Source: JAEUHO01 sp046350655
GTDB taxonomy: Bacteria > Planctomycetota > PLA2 > JAEUHO01
Length of the DNA stretch: 64,000 nucleotides
Direction of reading: 5' to 3'
Assembly (NCBI GenBank): GCA_046350655.1
Contig: JAXMAB010000004.1
Coordinates: forward strand, 620,001 to 684,000
The translations under genes were made by a program, and so were the position numbers. This document shows positions 41,753-50,043 of this stretch, one piece after another. The notes beneath the pieces were generated by a model. The model did not search any database, was not told the DNA's origin, and worked only from the letters and a program-made list of their open reading frames with translations. Positions within the stretch are counted from its first letter, which is position 1. Every line of letters starts with the position of its first letter.

Positions 41753-44650
41753 ATGGATCGGGACCAGGAACGGGAGCGCGACGAGCGGCTGGACGACCTC
41801 GAGGCGCGCCTCACCCGCCTCGAGACCGTGGTGGTGGACCGCCTGCTGCCGGTGCTCGACGCCGCGCCCTTCCTCCGCACGGCGCCGGCCGAGCCGTGGC
41901 TCCCGCGGCCGCTCCCGACCGGCACGCGGCCCGCGCAGCCTCGCCTGCCGACGAGCGACGACCCGCTGCTCGGCGACGACGCGACCGACGTCGCCCCCGC
42001 GGCGGCGGCGCGGCCTCCGGCCTCGCCCCCGCCGCTGCCGACCCGCGACGCACCGGGCCTCGCGTCCCCGGAACCCTCGACCTCCACCCCGTCCGACCCG
42101 CCCGAAGCGCCGGACGCGCCGCCGACCCCGCGCCGCGCGCCGGACCCGCGCTGGAGCCCCGGCGCGACGCCGGCCCCGCGTCGCGACCTCGAGCGGTTCG
42201 TGGGCGTGGCCGTGCTCGGACGCGTCGGGATCGGCGCCCTCATGCTGGCGGCGGGTTACTTCGCGCAGTGGACCTACGTGCGCATCCCGCCCGTCGGACG
42301 CGTGGGCCTGATCTACGCGCTGGCCGCCCTCCTCGTCGGCGCCGGCGCGCTGCTGCGGCGGCGCGTGGCCCCGACGTTCATCGGCATCCTGTGGGGCGGC
42401 GGCACGGCCGTCGCCTACCTCGCGGGCGTGGTCGCGCGCCTGCGCTACGACCTCGTCGACCCGACGACCGCGCTCGCCATGTTGGTCGGGGCGTCGATGC
42501 TCGGCGACGCGCTCGCGCGGAAGGCGAGGCTCGAAGGCGTCGCGCTGGTCGCGATCTCCGGTGCGGTCGTCGCGCCGCTGCTGGTCGGGAGCACGGCCGA
42601 CCACCGCACCGCGCTCCTCGTCTACCTGCTCGCCGTGTACGCGTGGGGGATGTTCGTCGCGCGGCAGCGCGGATGGTCGCTCGCGGGCATCGTCGCGTTG
42701 TGCGGCAACGTCCTCGTCGCGAGCCTGTGGCTCGCCTCGAACGGCGGCCACGACGTCTCGACGTACCTCCACGTCCACGCCTACCTCGTCGGGTGGACGC
42801 TGCCGCTCGTCCTCGCGAGCGTGCGCAGCCGCGTGCGCACCGCGCCGTTCGTCCCGCTGGTGGGGGCGATGCTGCTCCTGGCGGAGCTGATCCTCGCGGG
42901 CGTGTCCCAGGGGGGGCCGTACGGGCTGGCACGGTGGTTCTCGGTCGTCGCCGGCGCGGGATGGGCCGCCGCGGCGCTCGCCTTGCGGGGCGCCGCCGGG
43001 CCGGACGGGACGCTCCACCGCTGGTTCGCGCGCATCGCCGGCGGACTGCTGGTCGTCGGCGCGGTCTTCGCCTGCGTGCAGGACGGTCCCTCGACGCTCG
43101 CCGAGCGCGGGCCGCTCGTGGGGCTGCTCGCGGTCGCGTCCCTCTCCCTGCTCGCGCGGCCCCGACTCGGCGTCGGCGACGGCGTCGCGTTCGCCGCCGC
43201 GCTCGTCGCGACGGCGCTGACCGCGCTGGGCTCGTTCTCGGACGAGTTCGCATGGCGGCTCGTCCCGATCGCGACCGCGATGCTCGTGGTGGTGTTCGGG
43301 TCCTCGTCACCCTGGCGCGTGGCGGGATTCGTCGTCGCCGCGGCGGGGGCCGCGGTGGCGGTCCCGGTGCGGTGGGTGGACCCGGGCTTCCTCCTCGTCG
43401 GCGGCTTCGGGGCCGCCGCGGTCGTCGCGGCGATCGGGTTCGTCCGCGCCGCCACGCTGCCCGACCCGCGGGGCGACCGCGAGCTCGAGGGCGCCGCGGC
43501 GCTCCTGCTGGCGGCCGCCACGCTCACGTGGCTCCTGCGCGTCCTCGGGACGTCGTGGGGCGTCGTCGCGCCGGCGATCCTCAACCCGGGCACCGTCGCG
43601 GGCGCGGTGCTGCTCGTGACGTGTGCCGTGTTCGCGAGGCCGACGACCCGCCCGGGCCGCGCGGACCGGTTCGCGAAGGGCCTCCTGCAGCTGTCCGCGC
43701 TGGCGCTCGTGGTCGCGGGCGTCGGCCGGGAGGTCCACGGCGCGACGTCGGCGCTCGCGGCGGCCGACGTCGGTCGGGCGATCGACACGCTCGCCTTCAC
43801 CGGCATCGCCGGCGTCCTCGCACTGTTCGCCGGACGGCGCGGCTCGTGGACGACGTCCGTCGGGGCGGCGCTCGCGTGGCTCGTCGCCGCCGTGCACGTG
43901 CTCCTCACGATCCGCCGCCCCGGAGGCCCGTGGACCGCCGCGTTGCAGGTGTTGTCGGTGGCGGCGCCGCCGTACCTCTTCCTCGGGGCGCGCCGGGCGA
44001 CCGACGCCGCGGCGGGCACGCGCGCCGGGGCCGTCGCCGTCGGCGGCCTCTTCGTCGCGCTCGCCATGTGGATCCTCTCGTGGGCCTCGGGCCGCTTCGC
44101 GGGATCGGACGTGCTCGTCAACGCGCGCTTCGCGACCGGGGCGCTCCTCGTCGCGGGCCTCGCCTCGGCCCGCGGGGGGACGCCCACCGCGCGGCACGCG
44201 CTGGCCGTCCTCGCGTGCTTCCTCTCCGTCGTCGTGGCCGTGCCCGAGGTCCTCGAGGCGACGCGCGGGATCGACGTCCTCGCGACCCGCCGCGCGCTCG
44301 TCAGCGTCTACGTCGCGCTCCACACGTCGGCGGTGCTCGGCATCGGCTTCCGGCGGCGCGACCGGGTCCTGCGGTGGCTGGCGCTCGCCGGCTACGGCGC
44401 CGTGGTCGTGAAGGTCGGCCTCTTCGACCTCGCGTCCGTCGAGACGCCGGTCCGCGTGCTCGTGACCGGCTGCCTGGGCGCGATCCTGCTCGCGGCCGCG
44501 GGCGCCTACGCGCGCCGCATGCGCGACGCGGGCCCGCCCCGCGGCGACGACGATGCCCCGCCCTCCGTCCCGTCCGACGACGCCGGCCGCGAGCGGCCGG
44601 GCCTGGCGTCGCGGGAGGAGGACCGTCGCGGAGCTGACGGCCCACCGTGA
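41753..44650 (+). CDS. DUF2339 polytopic membrane protein
   Basis: 965 residues. Start ATG 41753, 5 nt after GGAGG; an in-frame GTG at 41741 lies before the ribosome site. A coiled-coil (RLDDLEARLTRLETVVVDRL) and a Pro-rich linker precede about 20 or more membrane helices. RFVGVAVLGRVGIGALMLAA, LVGAGALLRRRVAPTFIGIL and GIGFRRRDRVLRWLALAGYG match DUF2339. Family function is unknown; presumably an envelope or transport-related protein. Its promoter is overlapped by the TetR operator. The coding sequence contains a motif copy (42055-42068) in the Pro-rich linker and a degenerate one near its end. Confidence 0.9.
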   Translation: MDRDQERERDERLDDLEARLTRLETVVVDRLLPVLDAAPFLRTAPAEPWLPRPLPTGTRPAQPRLPTSDDPLLGDDATDVAPAAAARPPASPPPLPTRDAPGLASPEPSTSTPSDPPEAPDAPPTPRRAPDPRWSPGATPAPRRDLERFVGVAVLGRVGIGALMLAAGYFAQWTYVRIPPVGRVGLIYALAALLVGAGALLRRRVAPTFIGILWGGGTAVAYLAGVVARLRYDLVDPTTALAMLVGASMLGDALARKARLEGVALVAISGAVVAPLLVGSTADHRTALLVYLLAVYAWGMFVARQRGWSLAGIVALCGNVLVASLWLASNGGHDVSTYLHVHAYLVGWTLPLVLASVRSRVRTAPFVPLVGAMLLLAELILAGVSQGGPYGLARWFSVVAGAGWAAAALALRGAAGPDGTLHRWFARIAGGLLVVGAVFACVQDGPSTLAERGPLVGLLAVASLSLLARPRLGVGDGVAFAAALVATALTALGSFSDEFAWRLVPIATAMLVVVFGSSSPWRVAGFVVAAAGAAVAVPVRWVDPGFLLVGGFGAAAVVAAIGFVRAATLPDPRGDRELEGAAALLLAAATLTWLLRVLGTSWGVVAPAILNPGTVAGAVLLVTCAVFARPTTRPGRADRFAKGLLQLSALALVVAGVGREVHGATSALAAADVGRAIDTLAFTGIAGVLALFAGRRGSWTTSVGAALAWLVAAVHVLLTIRRPGGPWTAALQVLSVAAPPYLFLGARRATDAAAGTRAGAVAVGGLFVALAMWILSWASGRFAGSDVLVNARFATGALLVAGLASARGGTPTARHALAVLACFLSVVVAVPEVLEATRGIDVLATRRALVSVYVALHTSAVLGIGFRRRDRVLRWLALAGYGAVVVKVGLFDLASVETPVRVLVTGCLGAILLAAAGAYARRMRDAGPPRGDDDAPPSVPSDDAGRERPGLASREEDRRGADGPP

Positions 44651-44656
44651 CCGCCG

Positions 44657-45193
44657 TCAGCCCAGGAACGGCCACGCAAGGGGGAGCACCAGCAGCGTCC
44701 CCGCCCCGAGCGCGGCGAGCAGGAGCGCGGTGCGCCTCGCCACGAACGCGAGCACGACGCCGGCCACCGGGCCGCCGACCACGGCGAAGAGGCTCGCCGT
44801 GACGGCGCGGGAGCGCCACCCCGCGCCCGCGTCGGCGTCGGGCGCGGTCGCGAGGGCGAACGCACCCGCCAGCCCCGCGGCGGCGTGCACCAGCAGGGGC
44901 ACCACCGCGACCAACGCGACGGGCCGATACGGCCGCGAGCGGAGCGACGCGGCGCCGGCGGCGAGCGCGACCGCGTACAACGAGAACGTCGCCGCGAACG
45001 GGGTCTCGTGGGCGGGCGCTCGGAGCGCGTAGACGACGAGCAGGCCCGCGACGACCACGTAGGCGTGCGCCACGAGACGCGCGCCGCGCGGGCGCGCGCC
45101 GCCGTCCACGTCGGGCAGGCCGCCGACCCAACCGCGGTGGACGGGGCCGTCGCGCGGGGCGGGGCGATCGATCCGCGACACGGCGGAGCTCAC
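44657..45193 (-). CDS. small membrane protein, hypothetical
   Basis: 178 residues from GTG. About five membrane helices: LVAHAYVVVAGLLVVYALRA, FAATFSLYAVALAAGAASLR, PVALVAVVPLLVHAAAGLAG, ASLFAVVGGPVAGVVLAFVA and ALLLAALGAGTLLVLPLAWP. No family recognised. Convergent with DUF2339, 6 nt between the stops. Probably in the same transcript as the secreted protein gene upstream (76 nt gap, containing motif copy 45221-45234). Confidence 0.65.
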   Translation of the reverse strand: MSSAVSRIDRPAPRDGPVHRGWVGGLPDVDGGARPRGARLVAHAYVVVAGLLVVYALRAPAHETPFAATFSLYAVALAAGAASLRSRPYRPVALVAVVPLLVHAAAGLAGAFALATAPDADAGAGWRSRAVTASLFAVVGGPVAGVVLAFVARRTALLLAALGAGTLLVLPLAWPFLG

Positions 45194-45269
45194 GGGCGGA
45201 ACGCGGACACGCGGGCGACCGGGCCTCGCGTCCCCGGAGGAGGATCGCCGCGCAGAGGACCCCGCATGT

Positions 45270-46151
45270 TCACTCCGACCTGTAGGTGGGGACCTCGAAC
45301 GTCTTGACCGTGCCGTCCTTCAGCGTGGCCGAGACGACGTGGGCGTGCGCCTCGGGCACGAAGCCGTCCTTGCGGCGGTTCGTTCGCATCGTGACGGGGC
45401 GCGCGAGGTGGAACTTGTCGTGGTTGAGGAAGCGGCGGACCGACTCGTTGCCGAGGCCGCGTTCGCCGTCCCAACGGAGACGGTAGGTCCGCCAGCTGTC
45501 GTTGCTCGTGGCGAGCGGGCCCGCGAGGCGCACCGCGACGAGCAGTTCGACGCCCTTCACGTCGCGGACGAGCCCGCGTGCGATCAGGTTGAACGACAGC
45601 GTCGCGTCGAAGCCGTCGGCGAAGAGGCGGTTCTCCCAGACGTCTTCCTTCACCTCGACGCTGAGGAACTCGCCGGTCTCCTCCCAGCCGATCTTGGCGG
45701 CGATCGTGAACTCGAGCGATGGGGGCCAGTCCGGCACGAGCGACTTCGGCTTCGCCGGCCTCTCGGGCTCGGGCTTCTCGGCGGGCGGCGGCGGCGCCTG
45801 CTTCGGCACGCCCGACTTCGCGGCGACGACGGCCTTCCAGCGCGTGGTGAGCGCGCCGACGTCGAGGGTGCACGACGAGAGGTCGGTCTTGCCGCTGATC
45901 TTGCCGGCCTCGAGGCCCTGCGCCGTCTCGAGCGCCACGAGGCGCGCGTGCAACGCCGCGATGCGGGCCGGGAGGTCGCCGGCGGCGGCCGCCTTCGCGT
46001 CGAGGTCGGCGACGCCCTTCTCCACCTCCACGAGCGAGCGGTCGATGCGGGCCTTCCACGCTTCGTCGTCGGCGCACGCGAGCGGGGGCCTCGACGGGGC
46101 GAGGGCGGCGCCGAACGCGAGCGCGACGGCGAGGGCGATCGATCGACGCAC
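45270..46151 (-). CDS. secreted hypothetical protein
   Basis: 293 residues. The GTG at 46151 (VRRSIALAVALAFGAALAPS) gives a Sec signal ending near residue 25 (ACADD); GAGGAG lies about 10 nt upstream. A helical coiled-coil part (WKARIDRSLVEVEKGVADLD) is followed by a Pro/Glu linker and a beta-rich half (SLEFTIAAKIGWEETGEFLS, ATLSFNLIARGLVRDVKGVE) ending at KTFEVPTYRSE. Family unknown; periplasmic role likely. A TACCAT hexamer (46188-46193, reverse) is about 36 nt upstream. Confidence 0.7.
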   Translation of the reverse strand: MRRSIALAVALAFGAALAPSRPPLACADDEAWKARIDRSLVEVEKGVADLDAKAAAAGDLPARIAALHARLVALETAQGLEAGKISGKTDLSSCTLDVGALTTRWKAVVAAKSGVPKQAPPPPAEKPEPERPAKPKSLVPDWPPSLEFTIAAKIGWEETGEFLSVEVKEDVWENRLFADGFDATLSFNLIARGLVRDVKGVELLVAVRLAGPLATSNDSWRTYRLRWDGERGLGNESVRRFLNHDKFHLARPVTMRTNRRKDGFVPEAHAHVVSATLKDGTVKTFEVPTYRSE

Positions 46152-46291
46152 GAGCGGGGCTCCTCTCGGCCACACGGCCGTCGTCGGATGGTACCGCCCG
46201 GTCGGCGGGGGCGGTCGGGGGAGCGGGACGCAAGGCCCGCGCGGGGGCGTGGGGCCGTGGGTGGGGGCGTTACCGCCCGTGGCGTCTCTGG

Positions 46292-46984
46292 TCAGCGCGC
46301 GGCCCAGGATCCACCGGAGCGGACAAGTTCGACGGCCCATCCGTCGCCCGCGGGGACCGCCTGCGCCGTGACTTCGCGTCGGACCCGACCGTCGTCGGCT
46401 TCGGACACGACGTCGAGGTCGCAGGCGGGCCGGCGGCGCCCGTCCGCTTCGACATACGTCCGGTCGGCGACATGGAGCCGGCGGATCCGCGGGTTCGATC
46501 CCCGGGCCACCACGCGTGGATCACGCAGGATCTCCACCGCGGGCGGATGGTGGGCGTGAAGCCATGCGATCGCGGTTTCGACGGACACGTCGCGTAGCTC
46601 GGGTGTGCGGGTGGTGTGGACACCGAGGTCGACCACGTGTTCGACGCCGGGCGCGAGTTCCGGCCAGATCGCGTCGTGGGTGAAGATGTCGCGCGCGCGT
46701 CGGGCCTCGTCGCCCGTGAAGCCGTATCCGTGCTTCGACAACATGGATCCGCCGAGGCCGCTGGCGGGCTTCAGACCGCGGAGTGCGAGGAGGTGTTCGA
46801 CGCTCTTCGCGGCGATGCGGTCGTGCGCGCCCCACCGCAGAGTCCACTCGTCGGGCGGCGCGTCCGCTCGGCTAGGGCCTGTCCCTTGCGCGCCCGACTT
46901 CACGCCGCCGCGGCAGCCGACGACCGCGAGGCCGACGACGAGCGCCGGGAGCCATCGACGGGACCTGCCGTGCCAGCGCCGCAT
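46292..46984 (-). CDS. hypothetical lipoprotein
   Basis: 230 residues from ATG 46984; lipobox AVVGC (Cys 24). The mature part has DEWTLRWGAHDRIAAKSVEH and ARDIFTHDAIWPELAPGVEH, then a beta-rich half (RLHVADRTYVEADGRRRPAC, REVTAQAVPAGDGWAVELVR). No domain recognised. A TACCAT hexamer ends 7 nt before the ATG, a leaderless arrangement. Divergent from the SUMF1 gene (93 bp); the two may be co-regulated. Confidence 0.68.
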   Translation of the reverse strand: MRRWHGRSRRWLPALVVGLAVVGCRGGVKSGAQGTGPSRADAPPDEWTLRWGAHDRIAAKSVEHLLALRGLKPASGLGGSMLSKHGYGFTGDEARRARDIFTHDAIWPELAPGVEHVVDLGVHTTRTPELRDVSVETAIAWLHAHHPPAVEILRDPRVVARGSNPRIRRLHVADRTYVEADGRRRPACDLDVVSEADDGRVRREVTAQAVPAGDGWAVELVRSGGSWAAR

Positions 46985-46991
46985 CGGGGCG

Positions 46992-46997
46992 ATGGTA
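46992..46997 (-). promoter_or_regulatory. -10 element (TACCAT), leaderless type
   Basis: Seven bases before the ATG of the hypothetical lipoprotein. Confidence 0.5.
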
Positions 46998-47063
46998 CCC
47001 AATGGGACGGCGGGTACGCGAGAGCGGGACCGTCGGGCCACTGCGCGCGACGGCGCCGAGCGC

Positions 47064-47069
47064 TAGGAT
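47064..47069 (+). promoter_or_regulatory. -10 element (TAGGAT), leaderless type
   Basis: Eight bases before the SUMF1 lipoprotein ATG; no ribosome site. Confidence 0.5.
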
Positions 47070-47077
47070 CAGCCCTG

Positions 47078-47953
47078 ATGTGGTCGCGACGCGCCTTGCT
47101 GTCGACGCTTCTCCTCCTCGCCGCGTGCGGCGACGTCGATTCGCGCCCGGGGCCGCGCGGTCCGGCGCAACCCGTGCCCGTCTGGGCGGATGTCTCGGAG
47201 GAGCAGCGGACGGAAGCCGATCGGGTCGGAGTCCCCGCCGCGTTCGAGAACTCCCTCGGGATGAAGTTCGTCCTGATCCCGTCCGGGACGTTTCGGATGG
47301 GATCACCGCCGGAGGAGGAAGGACGCGGGGTGGACGAGGTCCAGCACGACGTGACGCTGACGCAGGCGTACTACCTACAGGTCACGGAGGTCAGCAACGC
47401 GCAGTTCCGTCGGTTCCGTCCGCAGCACGACAGTGGCGTCGTCCGACGGGCGACGTCGGGGCGACCGGAGATCTCCCTGAATGGCGACGAGCAGCCGGCC
47501 GTGAAGGTCGATTGGGAGTCCGCCGTTGCGTTCGCGGCGTGGCTCAGTTCACAGCCCGGCGAGCGCCGCTACCGTCTCCCGACGGAGGCGGAGTGGGAGC
47601 GGGCATGTCGCGCGGGTGGTGACACGGCCTTCGCATTCGGGTCCTCCATCTCGACGGAGCAAGTCGTGCACCTGAGCCTGACGACGGCGCCGGTGGAGAG
47701 CCACGCACCGTCTCGCTGGGGTCTTCGCCACATGCACGGGAATGCGTTCGAGTGGTGTGCCGATCGATACGGCGAGTACCCTCCCGGACCTCGAACGGAT
47801 CCATCGGGGGCCGTCACGGGCGACGACCGATTGGTGCGCGGCGGGATGTGGGCGAACGCGCCGGCCCTGGTGCGCTGCGCACACCGCGACCATGGCCCGG
47901 CCGACCGTCGGGATCCAGGCTTCCGACTCGCCGCCTCGGTGAGCGCAAGGTAG
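47078..47953 (+). CDS. SUMF1/FGE-sulfatase-domain lipoprotein
   Basis: 291 residues. Lipobox LAAC (Cys 17). The SUMF1 domain starts at ENSLGMKFVLIPSGTFRMGS, with AYYLQVTEVSNAQFRRFRPQ, PAVKVDWESAVAFAAWLSSQ, YRLPTEAEWERACRAGGDTA, LRHMHGNAFEWCADRYGEYP and LVRGGMWANAP. This domain in planctomycetes is highly expanded; most members lack formylglycine-generating Cys residues and bind rather than modify proteins. The equivalent of the copper-binding Cys pair is not clear here. Base composition is lower in GC than the neighbouring genes. Confidence 0.88.
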   Translation: MWSRRALLSTLLLLAACGDVDSRPGPRGPAQPVPVWADVSEEQRTEADRVGVPAAFENSLGMKFVLIPSGTFRMGSPPEEEGRGVDEVQHDVTLTQAYYLQVTEVSNAQFRRFRPQHDSGVVRRATSGRPEISLNGDEQPAVKVDWESAVAFAAWLSSQPGERRYRLPTEAEWERACRAGGDTAFAFGSSISTEQVVHLSLTTAPVESHAPSRWGLRHMHGNAFEWCADRYGEYPPGPRTDPSGAVTGDDRLVRGGMWANAPALVRCAHRDHGPADRRDPGFRLAASVSAR

Positions 47954-48033
47954 TGGCCGGTGGGGTGCTACGACCGCGGTGTCGTCGGCGCTGGGCGCGC
48001 GCACCATGGTGCCGGCTCCTCTGGCCTGCCGGG

Positions 48034-48216
48034 TCAGCGGACGCGGAGGCGGCGGGCGCTCAGGGGGAAGACCGGCAGCGCGCCGGACTGACGCAGCTGG
48101 CGGACGTAGCGGACGGGGACGTTGAGCCGCCAGGCAACCTCCTTCAGCGTCAGGAGGCGGTCTGGGTCAGGCGGGACGACCGCCACGGGGGCGGTGGCAG
48201 GCGGGGCATCGGGCAT
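48034..48216 (-). CDS. excisionase-like helix-turn-helix protein, copy 1
   Basis: 60 residues. LLTLKEVAWRLNVPVRYVRQ and SGALPVFPLSARRLRVR form a winged MerR/Xis-type DNA-binding domain. Near-identical to the 48880-49083 gene, as part of a duplicated block of about 220 bp that includes the leader. The leader carries a hairpin (ACCTCTCG at 48222-48229 pairing with 48237-48244). Such proteins are recombination directionality factors or small regulators of mobile elements. Confidence 0.72.
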   Translation of the reverse strand: MPDAPPATAPVAVVPPDPDRLLTLKEVAWRLNVPVRYVRQLRQSGALPVFPLSARRLRVR

Positions 48217-48262
48217 CGGGAACCTCTCGGCGGGGACGAGAGGTCAGATACGGGGCGCGACG
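48040..48262. repeat. direct repeat, copy 1 (about 220 bp)
   Basis: About 90% identical to 48916-49132, including gene, leader hairpin and the AGATACGGGGCGCGACGAG upstream segment. Confidence 0.8.
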
Positions 48263-48344
48263 AGCGCGACTTTCGGGGGTCAACGAGAAGGGTGCGCGGC
48301 CCGCCCCTGACCCGATTGCGACCGGGTCCGGCTTCTCGATCCGC

Positions 48345-48350
48345 TACGAT
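48345..48350 (+). promoter_or_regulatory. -10 element (TACGAT), leaderless type
   Basis: Ends 6 nt before the GTG start at 48357. Confidence 0.55.
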
Positions 48351-48356
48351 GACGGC

Positions 48357-48914
48357 GTGATCTACACGGTCGGCGACTGCCCGGTTGATCCTGGCGACGG
48401 CATCCCCTACGTCATCTCGGTTACGGGTCAACCTCCCGTCTTGCTGTACTGCCCGTCCTGTGAGTGCGCATGGGCGAGCACAAGAGACGTGGAGCTGCCC
48501 CCGACCCGGGGCTTACGCGAGTTCGGCTTGAGCGAGCAGGTGATCCGTTATGCAACCGAGGCCGAGGTGCGGGCGGCCGGGCTTGAACTCGGCCAGACCC
48601 GCGAACCGTGGTGGGAGCTGCCTCATCCCCTCCAGGCTGCGGAACGAAGTGCTCCTACCCTCGGAGGCAGCCGGCGGGTGGGGGCCTCCGTGCCGTACCC
48701 GCGTTGGCATGAGCGGAACTCGACTTGGGAGCCGATCCCGGCCCTGGTGGTGGTCCTGTGGACGTGGGGGCTCCATCTGCTCGGTCGAAGCTGGTGGCCC
48801 GCAATGCTGTTGGGCCTTCCGATCGGGGCCGCGATCCGGATGGTCTGGGGATACAAGGTGGCGATCCCAACGCTCGCCCTCAGTCCGCTGATCTTGCTCC
48901 TCGCCTTCCCCTGA
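48357..48914 (+). CDS. hypothetical protein with C-terminal membrane helices
   Basis: 185 residues from GTG, fixed by the TACGAT hexamer 6 nt upstream. N-terminal soluble part with a CPSCECAW Cys cluster (possible zinc site; about 32-39). The C-terminus has two or three membrane helices (PALVVVLWTWGLHLLGRSWW, AMLLGLPIGAAIRMVWGYKV, PTLALSPLILLLAFP). No family recognised. Its 3' end overlaps the second Xis-like gene by 35 nt on the other strand. It lies between the two direct repeats. Confidence 0.65.
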   Translation: MIYTVGDCPVDPGDGIPYVISVTGQPPVLLYCPSCECAWASTRDVELPPTRGLREFGLSEQVIRYATEAEVRAAGLELGQTREPWWELPHPLQAAERSAPTLGGSRRVGASVPYPRWHERNSTWEPIPALVVVLWTWGLHLLGRSWWPAMLLGLPIGAAIRMVWGYKVAIPTLALSPLILLLAFP

Positions 48915-49083
48915 GGCGTCGGGCGCTCAGCCGGACGACCGGCAGCGCGCCGGACTGACGCGGCTGGCGGACGTAGCGGACGGGGACGTTGAGCCGCCAG
49001 GCGACCTCCTTGAGCGTCAGGAGGCGGTCTGGGTCAGGCGGGGCGACCGCCACGGCGGCGGCGGTAGGCGGGGCATCGGGCAT
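48880..49083 (-). CDS. excisionase-like helix-turn-helix protein, copy 2
   Basis: 67 residues, the duplicate of the 48034-48216 gene (same LLTLKEVAWRLNVPVRYVRQ), but with VRLSARRLRGRRGARSAD at the end: the stop of copy 1 is lost and the frame runs into flanking DNA. A Leu-to-Pro change in the recognition region (YVRQPRQ) may weaken the helix, so this copy could be decaying. Confidence 0.6.
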   Translation of the reverse strand: MPDAPPTAAAVAVAPPDPDRLLTLKEVAWRLNVPVRYVRQPRQSGALPVVRLSARRLRGRRGARSAD

Positions 49084-49132
49084 GGGGAACTTCTCGGCGG
49101 GGACGAGAGGTCAGATACGGGGCGCGACGAGC
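48916..49132. repeat. direct repeat, copy 2 (about 217 bp)
   Basis: Pairs with 48040-48262; both contain the Xis-like gene and its leader hairpin (49089-49096/49104-49111 here, one mismatch). Confidence 0.8.
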
Positions 49133-49297
49133 ACGACGTTCCGAAAGTAGTGGGCGAAGCGCTCCGCCTACGTTGGCGGCGAATGCGGCGACTGAACGGG
49201 ACCGGTCGATGCCGCAGCCGTGGGGGCGGGATAGGATCTCCGCTGCCCGACGATCTTGTGGATGCCGATCCCCCCGCAGCCACGCAGGACGCCGATC

Positions 49298-49654
49298 ATG
49301 CGCAGCCAGAGTCTGACGCTCGACGACTTCCAGAGAGCACTCCGGCAGGGCCGAGCCATCGTGGAGAAGATGGGAGGAATGGGGGTTCTGCTCGGAAGGA
49401 TCCCCGGCCTGAAGCGGTTCCCGGCGGACGTGCTCGATCACCTCGATGCGAGCGAACTACACCGATTGGACCGATGGGCGTCGGCGATCGACTCCATGAC
49501 GATCGAGGAGCGGACAGACCCCGCTCTCCTCCACGATGCGTCTCGCCAGTCACGCGTCGCGATGGGGGCTGGAGTTGACGCTTCGAGCGTGGGAACGCTG
49601 CTCCGTCAGTTCTCCCAGTTCTGCGAGGACCTCCGGAGGATGCGGCCCCGCTGA
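49298..49654 (+). CDS. stand-alone SRP54/Ffh M-domain-like protein
   Basis: 118 residues. LTLDDFQRALRQGRAIVEKM, GGMGVLLGRIPGLKRFPADV, AIDSMTIEERTDPALLHDAS and VGTLLRQFSQFCEDLRRM follow helices of the Ffh M domain in order (SMTPEER and LLKQFEQM are the Ffh equivalents). The 4.5S RNA-contact motif SRRRRIAxGSG appears as SRQSRVAMGAG. The N and GTPase domains are absent, so it cannot be a full SRP. ATG 49298 has AGGA about 9 nt upstream; TAGGAT lies at 49232-49237. It might compete for signal peptides or SRP RNA, or be a relic. Confidence 0.75.
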   Translation: MRSQSLTLDDFQRALRQGRAIVEKMGGMGVLLGRIPGLKRFPADVLDHLDASELHRLDRWASAIDSMTIEERTDPALLHDASRQSRVAMGAGVDASSVGTLLRQFSQFCEDLRRMRPR

Positions 49655-49878
49655 CGGTTGGATCGGACGCGGTTCGTAGGGACGCGGTCGTGGCTCCCGT
49701 CCGCTTCGGTGGGCGCCCGCCCCGCTCACCCTGGCGGCCAGTCTGGCCAGCGTTCGCAGCCGGTGCCACCGGTTGCGGCTCCTTGGAGCCTCTTGTCCGC
49801 CTCGGCGGGCGAAAGCCGTTTCCGCAGGGGGATGCGCTGGAACGCATCCAGAGGGCATCTGGCGCAAGAAGGAGGTAG

Positions 49879-49952
49879 CGTCCCCGGCGGGATTCGAACC
49901 CACGACCTTCGGTTTAGGAAACCGATGCTCTATCCAGCTGAGCTACAGGGAC
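49879..49952 (-). tRNA. tRNA-Arg (anticodon CCU)
   Basis: Reverse strand: GTCCCTG acceptor, TAGCTCAGCTGG D-arm, anticodon stem TCGGT/ACCGA with loop TTCCTAA (anticodon CCT), T-arm GTGGGTTCGAATCCCGC and CGGGGAC. CCA is not encoded. A -10 (TAGCGT, 49962-49967) ends 9 nt upstream. Confidence 0.95.
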
Positions 49953-49961
49953 GTGGAGACC

Positions 49962-49967
49962 ACGCTA
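49962..49967 (-). promoter_or_regulatory. -10 element of tRNA-Arg (TAGCGT)
   Basis: Nine bases before the mature 5' end, like the tRNA-Val promoter. Confidence 0.55.
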
Positions 49968-50043
49968 TCCCGAGGCGGACGCCGCGACAACCCCGGCCCG
50001 GTCCGTGTCCGGACCGGAACCGGAGCGGGCCTCGCGTTGGCGC

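Noticed and set aside
46485..46512. tRNA-like 3' half (GGTTCGATCCC followed by a CCA-like end)
   Set aside because: No matching acceptor, D-arm or anticodon arm; it lies inside the coding sequence of the 46292-46984 lipoprotein and is probably chance.
49655..49878. Possible gene between the SRP M-domain gene and tRNA-Arg
   Set aside because: Open frames exist on both strands but lack start signals and any recognisable protein character.
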